64,000 nucleotides of DNA from an uncultured Roseibium sp. (GTDB lineage Bacteria; Pseudomonadota; Alphaproteobacteria; Rhizobiales; Stappiaceae). A program made the position numbers and the translations under genes. A model generated the notes under the pieces. The model was given only the letters and a program-made list of their open reading frames with translations. It was not told the DNA's origin and ran no database searches. Below are positions 35,217-45,264 of this stretch, in pieces (position 1 is the stretch's first letter; each line of letters opens with the position of its first letter). The stretch spans positions 434,001-498,000 of the forward strand of contig NZ_CANLVF010000004.1 in NCBI RefSeq assembly GCF_947494555.1, given 5' to 3'.

Positions 35217-35513
35217 ATGGCTGAGCGACTGAAACCTGAAGACCGCGCCGCGGGACTTACCACGTTGCCGGAATGGCATCTGTGCGAAGGGCGCGAAGCG
35301 ATTTTCAAATCTTTCAAGTTCAAAGACTTTCGGGAAGCCTTCGGGTTCATGACACAGGTCGCGCTCGTGGCCGAGAAAATGAACCATCATCCCGAGTGGT
35401 CAAATGTCTACAGAACAGTAGACATCACGCTGGCAACGCATGACGTTGGCGGTTTGAGTGAACTCGACCTGGAGCTGGCCGGTGAAATCGAAAAGATCGC
35501 ATCGTCGTCATAA
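35217..35513 (+). CDS. phhB: 4a-hydroxytetrahydrobiopterin dehydratase (pterin-4-alpha-carbinolamine dehydratase)
   Basis: 98 residues, the normal length. The motif EKMNHHPEWSNVY with its two His is the catalytic signature. It recycles the pterin cofactor for phenylalanine hydroxylase, though that enzyme is not in the window, and may have a role in Moco or other pterin chemistry. ATG 35217 follows GGAG. Its TAA stop is immediately adjacent to the stop of the convergent TusA-like gene. Confidence 0.95.
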   Translation: MAERLKPEDRAAGLTTLPEWHLCEGREAIFKSFKFKDFREAFGFMTQVALVAEKMNHHPEWSNVYRTVDITLATHDVGGLSELDLELAGEIEKIASSS

Positions 35514-35756
35514 TTACGGCGACCCGGTCTTCTCACCCTTCGACAGCCGGAAGCGGTGTCCGAACTCGGTCCGTTCACCTTCGATCAGCGTATGGCCGTT
35601 CTCCTGGCAGAAGTGCGGGATATCGATTTCCGCCATCGGATCGGTTGTCAGGACAATGAGCTGATCGCCGTCGCTCAGCCGTGTCAGCGCCTTTCGGGTT
35701 TTTAGAACCGGGAGCGGACATTTCAGCCCCTTGAGATCGAGCATTGTTTCAGACAC
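35514..35756 (-). CDS. TusA/YedF-like sulfurtransferase-family protein
   Basis: 80 residues. GLKCPLPVLKTRKAL has the catalytic Cys and CPxP motif of the TusA/SirA/YedF family, and DPMAEIDIPHFCQENGH has the second conserved region. Members carry persulfide sulfur for tRNA thiolation, Moco or dissimilatory sulfur pathways. Start taken at GTG 35756 (V-SETMLDLKG); ATG 35744 is an alternative lacking a ribosome site. Tail to tail with phhB. Confidence 0.88.
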   Translation of the reverse strand: MSETMLDLKGLKCPLPVLKTRKALTRLSDGDQLIVLTTDPMAEIDIPHFCQENGHTLIEGERTEFGHRFRLSKGEKTGSP

Positions 35757-35921
35757 TGATATTATTCCATTGATTTTTGGCCGATATTTCAATTTCCACC
35801 CGGTGCCCTTGTCGGCTGAATCGCGGATCTTCAAGCGGCATTAATGGTTCAGAACTAGAATGGTGGCTGACTTTACAGAACCCCTTCAATGGTTCCTTGC
35901 AACAATTAGCAGAGACGTCAA

Positions 35922-36752
35922 ATGCTTTGTTTTGATCCGGACAAGAGAACAAAACCTTTGCAGATCCTCGCCGTTGCGCTCGCGGTGCTGCTGGGCAGTG
36001 TTGTTGCCGCATTAAGCGAAGCAAGGGAAATCAGAATCGTCACGCAAAATTTCGCGCCCCTCCAGTGGGACAACAATGGGGTGCCCGACGGGTATGTAGC
36101 GCGCTACATCTCGGCGGTGTTTGAACGGGTGAATGAGGATCTGCCGGTAGAAATCGGATCGTTCGAGTTTCTGCCCTGGAAGCGGGCGATCCTGACAGCG
36201 AAGTCCGCTCCGAACGTGATGCTATTTTCCATGTCGCGGACGCCTCAACGCGAAGACCAGTTTCTTTGGCTCGGTGAGGTTTCACCTTACGGACAGTACT
36301 TGTTCCAGCTGAATTCGCAGCCCCGTTTTGTGGTCGACACAGTGGAAGATCTGCTGGATCTCGATGTGAAAATCGGCGTGCAGGACGGCGGAAACACACA
36401 TTCCTACCTGAAGAGCCTGGGGCTTGACGCCTCCGGACAACTGGTCCCGATCACCGACTATCGTCAGGGTATCGAGATGCTCTATTTAGGCCGGGTCGAT
36501 CTGTTGCCGCTGACCGGATTTCTTGCCGAAGCAGCCGCCTGCAAGCAAGGTTATGATGGCAGTCTCCTGCAGCCGGTTGTCTATATCGAAGATCTTGCAA
36601 AGCCCCTCTGGGCGGTCTTCAGCAAAGGGACTGACCCGGATCTCGCCGATGCCTTTCGCCTGGAAATGGTTGCGTTGAAAGAAAGCGGATATCTGGAAGA
36701 TTTGACCCAGATGCATCGGGATAACTGGCAGATTCAGGCCTGCGGACAGTAA
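35922..36752 (+). CDS. Periplasmic solute-binding protein, SBP_bac_3 type
   Basis: 276 residues. Signal peptide (ILAVALAVLLGSVVAALS|EA) followed by EIRIVTQNFAPLQWDNNGVPDGYVARYISAVFERV, the start of a family 3 ligand-binding protein, and later GVQDGGNTHSYLKSLG and MLYLGRVDLLPL. It binds a small molecule in the periplasm but has no ABC permease or ATPase nearby, so it may be an orphan receptor or use remote partners. Divergent from the TusA-like gene. Confidence 0.88.
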   Translation: MLCFDPDKRTKPLQILAVALAVLLGSVVAALSEAREIRIVTQNFAPLQWDNNGVPDGYVARYISAVFERVNEDLPVEIGSFEFLPWKRAILTAKSAPNVMLFSMSRTPQREDQFLWLGEVSPYGQYLFQLNSQPRFVVDTVEDLLDLDVKIGVQDGGNTHSYLKSLGLDASGQLVPITDYRQGIEMLYLGRVDLLPLTGFLAEAAACKQGYDGSLLQPVVYIEDLAKPLWAVFSKGTDPDLADAFRLEMVALKESGYLEDLTQMHRDNWQIQACGQ

Positions 36753-36828
36753 AGAAGGTTGCTTCTTGTTTGCATGAGTGCTTTCGAAAGACTTGTCTTT
36801 CGCTTGCACGCCTGAACTGGAAAAACCG

Positions 36829-37380
36829 ATGAACGATACCGCGATAACGCCCTTGGATGTGCTTGATTTCTGGTGGCAGGCCGGGTCTGCGAAATGGTTC
36901 GCCGGCGGTGACAAGTTCGACGGCAGTTGCCGCGATCGGTTTGCCGCAAGCCTTGCTGCGGCAAAAGCCGGAGAGCTGGATCACTGGCAGGAAACAGCAG
37001 ATGGAACGCTTGCGCTGCTTCTCCTGCTCGATCAGATGTCGCGCAATATTCATCGCGGTTCGCCCGAGGCCTTCAGCGGCGATGCCAAGGCGATTGCCAT
37101 CGCAGAAAGAGCAATCGACCGGGGGTTTGACCGGGCTTTTCCAAAGGATGCGCGAGGATTTTTCTACCTTCCCTTTGAACACTCAGAGGATATGGAGCAC
37201 CAGGAAAGGGCGGTCGACCTGTGCAGGCGGCTCGGAGACAAAGAGCTTTATCATTACGCGCTAGTGCATATGGATGTGATCCGGCGCTTTGGCCGGTTTC
37301 CTCATCGCAACAAGGTTTTGGGGCGCGCGACGACAGCGGAGGAAGACGCCTATTTGAGGGATGGCGGCTTTTCGGCCTGA
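36829..37380 (+). CDS. DUF924 family protein
   Basis: 183 residues. PLDVLDFWWQAGSAKWF, LLLLDQMSRNIHRGSPEAF, FFYLPFEHSEDMEHQERAV and the C-terminal GRFPHRNKVLGRATTAEE are the DUF924 conserved blocks, a helical TPR-like fold of unknown function common in proteobacteria. ATG 36829 is the conserved start (NDTAITPLDVL). Single gene before the glnK promoter region. Confidence 0.92.
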   Translation: MNDTAITPLDVLDFWWQAGSAKWFAGGDKFDGSCRDRFAASLAAAKAGELDHWQETADGTLALLLLLDQMSRNIHRGSPEAFSGDAKAIAIAERAIDRGFDRAFPKDARGFFYLPFEHSEDMEHQERAVDLCRRLGDKELYHYALVHMDVIRRFGRFPHRNKVLGRATTAEEDAYLRDGGFSA

Positions 37381-37818
37381 TGCTTTCAGGCTCCTGCGAA
37401 GCGTTCCGTTTCGGCCGGACGAAGTCGCCAAGATCAGCTGGCAGGTTCCAAGAGTTCCTGCCTTTTTTCGGTGCTTTTGCTCACAATTAGCCCTGCACAA
37501 TTTTTCACCCGCAGCTCTCAATTTGTCTATTTTTTGAGCGAAGAAGCTGCCCAGTTTTTCATCATGCATCTGCAATTAACGAAGTCCTGAATCGCTAAAT
37601 TCTCTTAAGTCTCTGAAAAACATATATTCTTTCATTCACCTCCCTAGTTGGCACGGTCCTTGATTAAGAAAGGCCGACGTTGGGCCGGCTCACCAGAAAA
37701 TGGTGCATCTCAAGACCTGAGTACCCTTCCAGAGGGGGAACTGAACAGGCGCGTGTCCGGTGCCGACGACCGAGCTTCTTCGCAGGGAAGGGGCAGAAAA
37801 AGGGGAATGGTACGAGCA
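37381..37818. other. Regulatory region upstream of glnK
   Basis: About 438 bases. It contains a -24/-12 promoter (listed separately), a ~155-base leader, and at 37494-37498 a TGCAC half-site of the kind NtrC binds, ~155 bases upstream of the promoter. An open frame running into glnK from 37648 has no conserved content. Confidence 0.5.
37649..37664 (+). promoter_or_regulatory. Sigma-54 (RpoN) promoter of glnK-amtB
   Basis: TGGCAC-GGTCC-TTGAT: the -24 element is perfect and the -12 element TTGAT matches TTGCW except one base, with the required 5-base spacing. Promoters of this type before glnK-amtB are activated by NtrC under nitrogen limitation. Confidence 0.85.
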
Positions 37819-38157
37819 ATGAAAATAGTGATGGCCATCATCAAGCCGTTCAAGCTCGACGAAGTGCGCGACGCCCTGACAGGCATCGGCATCCAGGGCC
37901 TGACGGTGACCGAAGTGAAAGGCTATGGCCGCCAGAAGGGGCACACCGAAATCTACCGCGGCACGGAATACGCGGTGAGCTTCCTGCCGAAGCTGAAAAT
38001 CGAAGTCGCCGTCGATACTGCCGACGTCGAAAAGGTCATTGACGTTATCTCCGGCGCCGCGAAAACCGGTCAGATCGGAGACGGCAAAATATTCGTTCAC
38101 TCGATCGATCAGGCTGTGCGCATCCGCACTGGCGAAACAGACGCCGAAGCTCTGTGA
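37819..38157 (+). CDS. glnK: Nitrogen regulatory protein P-II
   Basis: 112 residues with the canonical start MKIVMAIIKPFKLDEVRDAL. Tyr51, the uridylylation site, lies in the T-loop GRQKGHTEIYRGTEYAVSFLPK. The trimer senses 2-oxoglutarate and ATP/ADP and plugs the AmtB channel when ammonium is plentiful. ATG 37819 starts the conserved sequence; an ATG 12 bases earlier is possible. Cotranscribed with amtB, 20 bases downstream. Confidence 0.97.
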   Translation: MKIVMAIIKPFKLDEVRDALTGIGIQGLTVTEVKGYGRQKGHTEIYRGTEYAVSFLPKLKIEVAVDTADVEKVIDVISGAAKTGQIGDGKIFVHSIDQAVRIRTGETDAEAL

Positions 38158-38177
38158 TTTAGGTAAGGAAACGTATC

Positions 38178-39509
<1,332 letters not shown>

Positions 39510-39571
39510 TTTAACAGAGGCGTTAGAACAAAATCTCCCAGGCGGTCTATTGGCTCGGACCGCAAACTGGA

Positions 39572-39599
39572 AACCCGGGGGCAACCCCGGGTTTTTTTT
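39572..39599 (+). terminator. Rho-independent terminator of glnK-amtB
   Basis: AACCCGGGG-GCAA-CCCCGGGTT, a 9-bp stem with a GNRA-type loop, followed directly by TTTTTT. Confidence 0.95.
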
Positions 39600-39624
39600 G
39601 CCTGCACCGGTAGCACGAGATGGG

Positions 39625-40740
39625 TCAGACGACGGCCGGTTTCAATTTTTCAGCAACGTCCTGAACCGCATCGGATGCGCGCTTTGCAAGCTCAATGTTT
39701 TTGGCTGAGCCCTTGATTGCGTTTTCCGTATCCTGCCGGATCTTGTGCAAGTTCGTTGAAACCTCGTCCAGCGCCGACGTCTTGTCGTTCATCTGTCTGG
39801 ACGTCGCCTCATTCCTGGAGGTCAGGTCCTGCAAATAGTCTTCGACCGTCGAGATCTGTTCAAGGCTGCCGGCACTCTGCGTATCGGAAAGTTCAAGTTT
39901 CTCCTTGGCTGTCTTGACGAGCTCCCGGGTCTCGGCGAGCGACTGCGTCATTTCCGACAAGATCGTCGCAATCGACTCGACCGCCTTTTCCGTCGATCCG
40001 GCCAGTGCCTTGACCTCACTGGCTACCACCGCGAAGCCCTTGCCTGCATCTCCGGCCCGCGCTGCCTCAATGGTTGCGTTGAGTGCCAGAAGATTGGTTT
40101 GTGCAGAAATGGATGAAATTTCCTGAGCGAGATTTTCTATGTCGTTGAACTTGTTCGTCAGGTCCGAAGTTGCAGTGTTCAATTTCCCAATCAGATCGGC
40201 AGCACCGAGGCAAGTTTCGGAAATCGTCTGGATGCTCTCGCGCGCTTCGGTGATTTTCGTTCCAGCATTTGCAAGATCCTGCGTGCAGCTTTCGGCCCGC
40301 ACGCCGACCGAACGCAGGTCGTCCTGGATCTGATCGGCCGTCGAGATGAGTTCGGCAAGGAATTCCGCCCGCTCCCTGCTGGCTGAATTCACCGCCCTGG
40401 CATTCTGACCGATCTGCGAAACCACCGCCCACGCATCCTTGAGCTGTTCGATTTCGGCTTCAGCGGCCGGGCCTGGCGGGGCTGCGAAGTTTTGCCCGTC
40501 ACTGCGGGATGCCTCATCGGCGGGAGCTGCCTGCGGATCGAGCGCGTTGTTTTTGTGATTGGCGTCCTTGTGCCGTAATGTGAGGTAGGCACTGACAAGC
40601 GAGACGATGAACGGTACCGCAGTCGACAAAAGCGCTTGCCAGATGACAAGCTCTGCCTGGCCGAAAACAGCGTCCACCTGATTGATAATCGTCAAAATGG
40701 AGCCCACGACGATCGCCGTAATCAAGGCACGTTTAAACAT
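39625..40740 (-). CDS. Methyl-accepting chemotaxis protein with NrtS-like membrane domain
   Basis: 371 residues. Residues ~1-60 form two membrane helices with RALITAIVVGSILTIINQ, a short polar turn and VPFIVSLVSAYLT, the pattern of NrtS, a small nitrate/nitrite transporter. After a ~60-residue polar linker comes the cytoplasmic coiled coil with the MCP hairpin tip EISSISAQTNLLALNATIEAARAGDAGKGFAVVASEVKALA (in sections). There is no HAMP and no periplasmic ligand domain, so the signal is presumably sensed in the membrane or cytosol. It converges on amtB, supporting a nitrogen theme. Nitrate sensing is an inference. Confidence 0.85.
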   Translation of the reverse strand: MFKRALITAIVVGSILTIINQVDAVFGQAELVIWQALLSTAVPFIVSLVSAYLTLRHKDANHKNNALDPQAAPADEASRSDGQNFAAPPGPAAEAEIEQLKDAWAVVSQIGQNARAVNSASRERAEFLAELISTADQIQDDLRSVGVRAESCTQDLANAGTKITEARESIQTISETCLGAADLIGKLNTATSDLTNKFNDIENLAQEISSISAQTNLLALNATIEAARAGDAGKGFAVVASEVKALAGSTEKAVESIATILSEMTQSLAETRELVKTAKEKLELSDTQSAGSLEQISTVEDYLQDLTSRNEATSRQMNDKTSALDEVSTNLHKIRQDTENAIKGSAKNIELAKRASDAVQDVAEKLKPAVV

Positions 40741-40952
40741 CGGACCAGTCCCTTCGTCACTGTCTCAACAGGATCGTCGAACATGGTTAATAGTGTAAAA
40801 ACCGTCGGTCCGGCGTCAGTTTTTGAGGATTGAGCGCGTGCCGTGGTAACCACCCTTTTGGGGCAAGGTCGTGTCTGAGCTGATGGATTGACCCGCAGGC
40901 TATGCCCGTCGGATGCCCGGGGGAAGGGGGCGAATTGCCGATATGGGTCGCC

Positions 40953-41633
40953 TTAGGCCGGTGCTTCGCTGCTCAAGAGTTCAGCCATGTTACCGTGGCT
41001 TTCAACAACCTTGTGTGCGCCTGCTTCCAGTAATTGTCCCGCATGGCCATCGTGACTGTGCCCGCCGCCGACAAATCCCCAAACCGTCATGCCGGCGGCA
41101 AGGCCTGCTTTCACACCGTTTGAGCTGTCTTCGACCACAAGCGTTGCTGCAGGGTCTACGCCGAGTTTTTCAGCGGCAAGCAGGAACAGATCCGGCGCCG
41201 GCTTGCCGTTGGCAACCTGTTCGCCGGAATAAATATGCGGCTCGAAATAGTCATAAAGACCTGTGTGCTGAAGCTTATGGACCAGCCGGTGAAGGCGCGA
41301 CGAAGATGCAACAGCCCTTGGGCCGTCATGCGCCTCCAGCAGTTGTTTGATACCCGCTATCTCCGACAATTCCCGATCAATCCGGTCCATCGTCGCGGCA
41401 TCGAGCTCGGGACCGAAGGTTTCGGGCAACGGGCCCTTGCCTATCGCGCGATGGTCCCGGTCGAGCGCGGCCCAGAAATCAGAGCTGCCAAGGCCCTGGA
41501 ACCTGCTCATATATTCATCCAGGTCGTATTGAAGGCCAATACGCGCCAGATGTTCGCGTTCCACCTCGACATAGATGATTTCCGAATCAACCAGTACGCC
41601 GTCGCAATCGAACAGGATCGCTTCAAATGTCAT
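40953..41633 (-). CDS. HAD-superfamily hydrolase (subfamily IA phosphatase)
   Basis: 226 residues. Motif I DCDGVLVDSE (nucleophile Asp and acid/base Asp), motif II in ASSSRLH, Lys in GKPAPDLF and motif III in VVEDSSNGVKAG. Cap of the phosphoglycolate phosphatase/beta-phosphoglucomutase kind. Substrate unknown. Starts at ATG 41633, 31 bases after the orphan UgpE-like permease, same strand, so possibly cotranscribed. Confidence 0.92.
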   Translation of the reverse strand: MTFEAILFDCDGVLVDSEIIYVEVEREHLARIGLQYDLDEYMSRFQGLGSSDFWAALDRDHRAIGKGPLPETFGPELDAATMDRIDRELSEIAGIKQLLEAHDGPRAVASSSRLHRLVHKLQHTGLYDYFEPHIYSGEQVANGKPAPDLFLLAAEKLGVDPAATLVVEDSSNGVKAGLAAGMTVWGFVGGGHSHDGHAGQLLEAGAHKVVESHGNMAELLSSEAPA

Positions 41634-41664
41634 GCGATATTCGCCTTCTTTGAGGTCAGTTTCA

Positions 41665-42495
41665 TCAATGCGAGCCGTCAAACAGTCCTTTAATGACCTG
41701 TCTTTGAAACAAGATGACAAGGATTGACGGCGGAAGAATAGCCAGGATTGCCAGCATCAATCCCGGCAGGCTTGCCCGTCCGAAAAACTGCATGCCCCGG
41801 ACGACGGTATAGGCGGATTCTTCTGACGTGACGATGACGGGCCAAAGATACTGGTTCCATCCGTTCACGAACAGAACCAGAAAAAGAGCCGCAGCCGTCG
41901 GAAGGGACAGGGGCAGCAGGATGTCCTTGAAAAATTTCCAGGCACCTGCGCCATCCAGCTTGGCCGATTCAAGCAAAGTATCCGGAACGGTCATGAGAAA
42001 TTGCCGGAAGAACAATGTCCCCAGTCCGGACGCAACAAGCGGCAGCACAAGCCCGGTGCGTGTGTTCACGAGACCGAGATTGGCGACCACTTCATAGGTC
42101 GGCAGAAACCGCGATTCCAGCGGGAGCATCAGCGTGAGCATCAAGATTGCGAAAATCACGCTGGCTCCCCTGACCCGGAAATAAATCAAGGCGTAGGCGG
42201 CAAGCAGGGAGACAGCAACTTTCAATGCGGCAAAGCCCGCACCAAGAATGAATGAATTCCAGACCATGGCGACAACCGTGATGTCTCCGGAAAATCCCGC
42301 ACTTGAGGTCAGAAACGAACCGTAATTTTCCAGCAGCGCCCCACCCGGATCGAGGCGGGGCATTATCGGGGTGCCGGGGACATGTGTGGTTGCCGCGAAC
42401 AGGGCATAAACCGGCACGCACATGAGCAAGGCGCCCGCGATCAGCAGTACATGATCCAGGGCCTGAGTGACCCGGCGTTTGTGAGACGCGTTCAA
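41665..42495 (-). CDS. ugpE: UgpE-like sugar-phosphate ABC transporter permease (orphan)
   Basis: 276 residues, matching the length of UgpE (glycerol-3-phosphate permease subunit). Six membrane helices; the EAA loop is seen in DTLLESAKLDGAGAWKFFKDILLPLSLPTAAALF. YALIYFRVRGASVIFAILMLTLMLPLESRFLP is UgpE-like. TTG 42495 with AGGA seven bases upstream fits; an open extension to 42630 would overlap the cation-efflux gene. No UgpA, UgpB or UgpC partner is in the window, so either partners are elsewhere or the gene is a relic. Confidence 0.88.
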   Translation of the reverse strand: MNASHKRRVTQALDHVLLIAGALLMCVPVYALFAATTHVPGTPIMPRLDPGGALLENYGSFLTSSAGFSGDITVVAMVWNSFILGAGFAALKVAVSLLAAYALIYFRVRGASVIFAILMLTLMLPLESRFLPTYEVVANLGLVNTRTGLVLPLVASGLGTLFFRQFLMTVPDTLLESAKLDGAGAWKFFKDILLPLSLPTAAALFLVLFVNGWNQYLWPVIVTSEESAYTVVRGMQFFGRASLPGLMLAILAILPPSILVILFQRQVIKGLFDGSH

Positions 42496-42532
42496 CGACA
42501 ATTCCTGCTTGATTTCATCTTTGGCAAATCTC

Positions 42533-43426
42533 TCAAAGAACGACGATACCAGAGTGTTTGGCCTTGTGTTCGGGCTCGACATGTATCGTGATATGCGCTC
42601 CGGGAACGTCTTCCTTGATTGCGATTTCAATTCGGTCGCAGATATCGTGGGCGGCGTCTACCGACATATCGCCCGGAACGACAAGGTGGAAGTCAATGAA
42701 GGTCGATTTTCCTGCGATCCTTGTTCTCAGGTCATGCGCCTCAATCGCACCTTCGCCCTGCTCTGAAATCTGATCGCGAATTTTTTCAAGGACATCGCCT
42801 GAGGCTGCCTCATCCATCAGTCCGCCAATGGACTCCTTGACCAGTTCCCAGCCTGACCAGAGGACTGTAAGGCCGACGAGAAGCGCCAAGGCCGGGTCGA
42901 GCAGGTTCCATCCTGTCATGAGCGCCAGGACAACACCCACAAGCACCCCAAGCGAGCTGAGAACATCGGTCCTCAAATGTTTGCCGTCGGCGATGAGCGC
43001 AGGCGATCTCGCCTTCTTGCCGTATCGCATCAGATAGCGCGCCCAGGCTCCGTTGATCAAAGCTGCCGCGAGATTCATCGCGATGCCCTCGGGCGAGAAC
43101 TGGGGGCTGTCGCCAGCGGTGAAGCCTATCCACGCGGCTCTGAAAATAGATATCGCGGCAAGCACGATCATGACGCCGACCAGAACAGCGGCAAAGTACT
43201 CAGCCTTGTCGTGTCCGTAGGGGTGGTTGCTATCTGCCGGCTTGGAAGCAAACCAGATCGCGGCGAGAGCTGCAAAAGACGAGGCAATGTTGACCGTTGT
43301 CTCAAGCGCATCGGATAACAGCGCGACAGAGTCGGTCAAAAGGTATGCGCCTGTTTTCAGGGCGAGCACCAGAAAGCCGACAAAAATGCTGATTACGGCA
43401 ACCCGGATCCTGACCTTAAGGTCCAT
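42533..43426 (-). CDS. Cation diffusion facilitator (CDF) family transporter
   Basis: 297 residues, six helices. DSVALLSDALETTVN and HPYGHDKAEYFAA contain the HxxxD/DxxxD metal-site elements, with HLRTDVLSSLGVLVG in helix 5. The C-terminal domain carries the His-rich SGDVLEKIRDQISE...HLVVPGDMSVDAAHDICDRIE cytosolic dimer. Exports Zn, Fe or Mn in exchange for protons. ATG 43426, single gene. Confidence 0.93.
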   Translation of the reverse strand: MDLKVRIRVAVISIFVGFLVLALKTGAYLLTDSVALLSDALETTVNIASSFAALAAIWFASKPADSNHPYGHDKAEYFAAVLVGVMIVLAAISIFRAAWIGFTAGDSPQFSPEGIAMNLAAALINGAWARYLMRYGKKARSPALIADGKHLRTDVLSSLGVLVGVVLALMTGWNLLDPALALLVGLTVLWSGWELVKESIGGLMDEAASGDVLEKIRDQISEQGEGAIEAHDLRTRIAGKSTFIDFHLVVPGDMSVDAAHDICDRIEIAIKEDVPGAHITIHVEPEHKAKHSGIVVL

Positions 43427-43553
43427 GCCTTACCCCTGTCGCGAAGATCAAGCCGCGGCAAGGGGTATCAGTTTTTACAAAGGTTACAAGGCTGCAGCCG
43501 CGATAATCCTGCACTTTCTGCGGGCTCGCCGCTGGCCAACGCATCCAATTGTT

Positions 43554-44327
43554 CTAGGAAGCGTCCTGCCAGTCCATGACCGCCGCGCCTATGATTTTTC
43601 CCGGACCATCCCGGTCCTCGACCTGGATCAGGATCGCGCACCGGGCATCGCCTTTCAGCATCAGCTTCGACTTCGGCATGCGGAAGGTCACAGACCCTCC
43701 TTCCCAGACGCCCATCGGCTCAAGGTTGCGGACAATGTTCACATATTTGATCTGACGGCCCGCGTTTTCGCCGCGGCCGATTTCAACTGTGGCCTCGTCT
43801 TCGATCCTGAGGAAGTACACGGTCGCCATTTTCGCGCCGCTGGGCAAGGTGCCATCCACCTTGGCCTGGACAACCATGTCAGAGATCGTCAGATCGACAT
43901 CCGCGGTAAAGGGTTCCGCCCGGTTCAAGGCCGCGCGGACTTCGCGCTCCCGGCTACCGACAACGTGTTCTTCACCGTTGATCACCATTTGCGGCGTATA
44001 GACGGACCTGTCACCCCTGCGCGTGGCGTAGGAGCGCTGACGCTGGGAGTGTACCGGGCTTGCGAACGTGTCCTTCCAGCCCAGGTAATCCCAATAATCA
44101 ACGGGCATGAGAACCGTCAGAACATCCTTGTCTTCCTCGACCAGGCGCTCAGCAAGCTGATCGGCCGGTGGGCAGGACGAACAGCCCTGGCTCGTAAAGA
44201 GTTCCACAACCTTTTGCGGCTGGGCGACCGCAGCCTGCATAGCGGCGATTGAGCCGGCTATTCCAGCGATAACAACAATTCCTGTCCGGAAAGCCTTGCG
44301 TGCTTTCCGATATGAGAGACCCACCAT
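43554..44327 (-). CDS. DUF1223 family secreted thioredoxin-like protein
   Basis: 257 residues. Signal peptide/anchor (TGIVVIAGIAGSIAAMQAAVAQ) then VVELFTSQGCSSCPPADQL, the CxxC-bearing start of the DUF1223 domain, with VPVDYWDYLGWKDTFASP and YTPQMVINGEEHVVGSRE following. Members are found mainly in alphaproteobacteria and are thought to be thioredoxin-like periplasmic proteins. Next to ccmG, which also handles periplasmic thiols. ATG 44327. Confidence 0.9.
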   Translation of the reverse strand: MVGLSYRKARKAFRTGIVVIAGIAGSIAAMQAAVAQPQKVVELFTSQGCSSCPPADQLAERLVEEDKDVLTVLMPVDYWDYLGWKDTFASPVHSQRQRSYATRRGDRSVYTPQMVINGEEHVVGSREREVRAALNRAEPFTADVDLTISDMVVQAKVDGTLPSGAKMATVYFLRIEDEATVEIGRGENAGRQIKYVNIVRNLEPMGVWEGGSVTFRMPKSKLMLKGDARCAILIQVEDRDGPGKIIGAAVMDWQDAS

Positions 44328-44454
44328 TTGGCTCGTTTCCTGTTTTGCTTGACCGTAAAGTATGCAACTTGGCATTCAATCGCGAGTCACGAGCCGGTGA
44401 CATGCTGATCAGGATATGGAATTCGCGGGAAAGTGACAAACGCTGGAGCTGCTG

Positions 44455-45081
44455 TTACTGGCCCGAAGCAATGATTTTTTGCAGTTCCGGCAGGAAGACC
44501 TGCTCATAGCTCAAAGGGCCAAGCGGTCCGATGAACTTGTAGCGGATCGTGCCTTCGCCATCGACAACAAAGGTCTCAGGAACACCGTAAACGCCCCAGT
44601 CAATCGCGGTTCGCCCTGCAGCGTCAGCGCCGATACGGTCGTAAGGATTGCCGAGGCTGCCAAGAAAACGGCGCGCGTTTTCAGGCTTGTCCTTGTAGTT
44701 GATGCCGATGAGCTGAATTCCTTCGACCTTTGCAAGCCTTTCCAGAAGCGGGTGCTCGTCCCGGCAAGGTCCGCACCAGGACGCGAAAACGTTCACGACT
44801 GAAATCTTGCCGATGAGATCGTCCCGGGAAAAACCAGGCACTGCAGTTCCATCCTTCGAAAGCCCCTCAACGGCGCTCAGGGTGACGTCCGGCGCCGGTT
44901 TGTTGATCAGGGCGGATGGTATCGCCTGTGGGTCGTTTCCAAGAAGGAGCTGAAACATGAACAAGCCCGCCAAGGCCATGAACACGATCAGGGGCAGCAG
45001 AACAAGGATCGGAAAGCCGCGCTTTTGGTTAGGTCCGCCGGTCTCTGGATCTGTATTGAGGTCAGATTCGGAGGTGCTCAT
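44455..45081 (-). CDS. ccmG: Cytochrome c biogenesis thiol-disulfide protein CcmG (DsbE)
   Basis: About 208 residues: one N-terminal membrane anchor (~25-48) and a periplasmic thioredoxin domain with C103-GP-C106 in VFASWCGPC, followed by GVYGVPETFVVDGEG. It keeps the heme-binding CxxCH of apocytochromes reduced. ATG 45081 has GGTGA five bases upstream; GTG 45090 overlaps the ccmD stop (GTGA) and is the alternative. Part of the ccmC-ccmD-ccmG run. Confidence 0.95.
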   Translation of the reverse strand: MSTSESDLNTDPETGGPNQKRGFPILVLLPLIVFMALAGLFMFQLLLGNDPQAIPSALINKPAPDVTLSAVEGLSKDGTAVPGFSRDDLIGKISVVNVFASWCGPCRDEHPLLERLAKVEGIQLIGINYKDKPENARRFLGSLGNPYDRIGADAAGRTAIDWGVYGVPETFVVDGEGTIRYKFIGPLGPLSYEQVFLPELQKIIASGQ

Positions 45082-45086
45082 TTCCT

Positions 45087-45260
45087 TCACCCGCGCTCGT
45101 GCTGGGGACGCGCGCGCGAAATGCCCTGATCGGCGAGCTCCTTCAAGGCACGGTCCTGATTTGCCCTGTCAATTTTCACCCATGCGACAAGACCAAGCAC
45201 GGTCAAAAGGCAAAGCCCGTAAGATGCCAGAATAAAGCCAGCGTGTGGTCCGAGATCCAT
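45087..45260 (-). CDS. ccmD: Heme exporter protein CcmD
   Basis: A 57-residue frame starting at ATG 45260 and ending at TGA 45087: MDLGPHAGFILASYGLCLLT then a helix end and a charged tail (VKIDRANQDRALKELADQ). One N-terminal membrane helix, as in CcmD, the small subunit that stabilises the CcmABCD complex and helps release holo-CcmE. It lies exactly between ccmC (four bases gap) and ccmG (overlap with the GTG start), the expected place. Confidence 0.9.
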   Translation of the reverse strand: MDLGPHAGFILASYGLCLLTVLGLVAWVKIDRANQDRALKELADQGISRARPQHERG

Positions 45261-45264
45261 GGTG

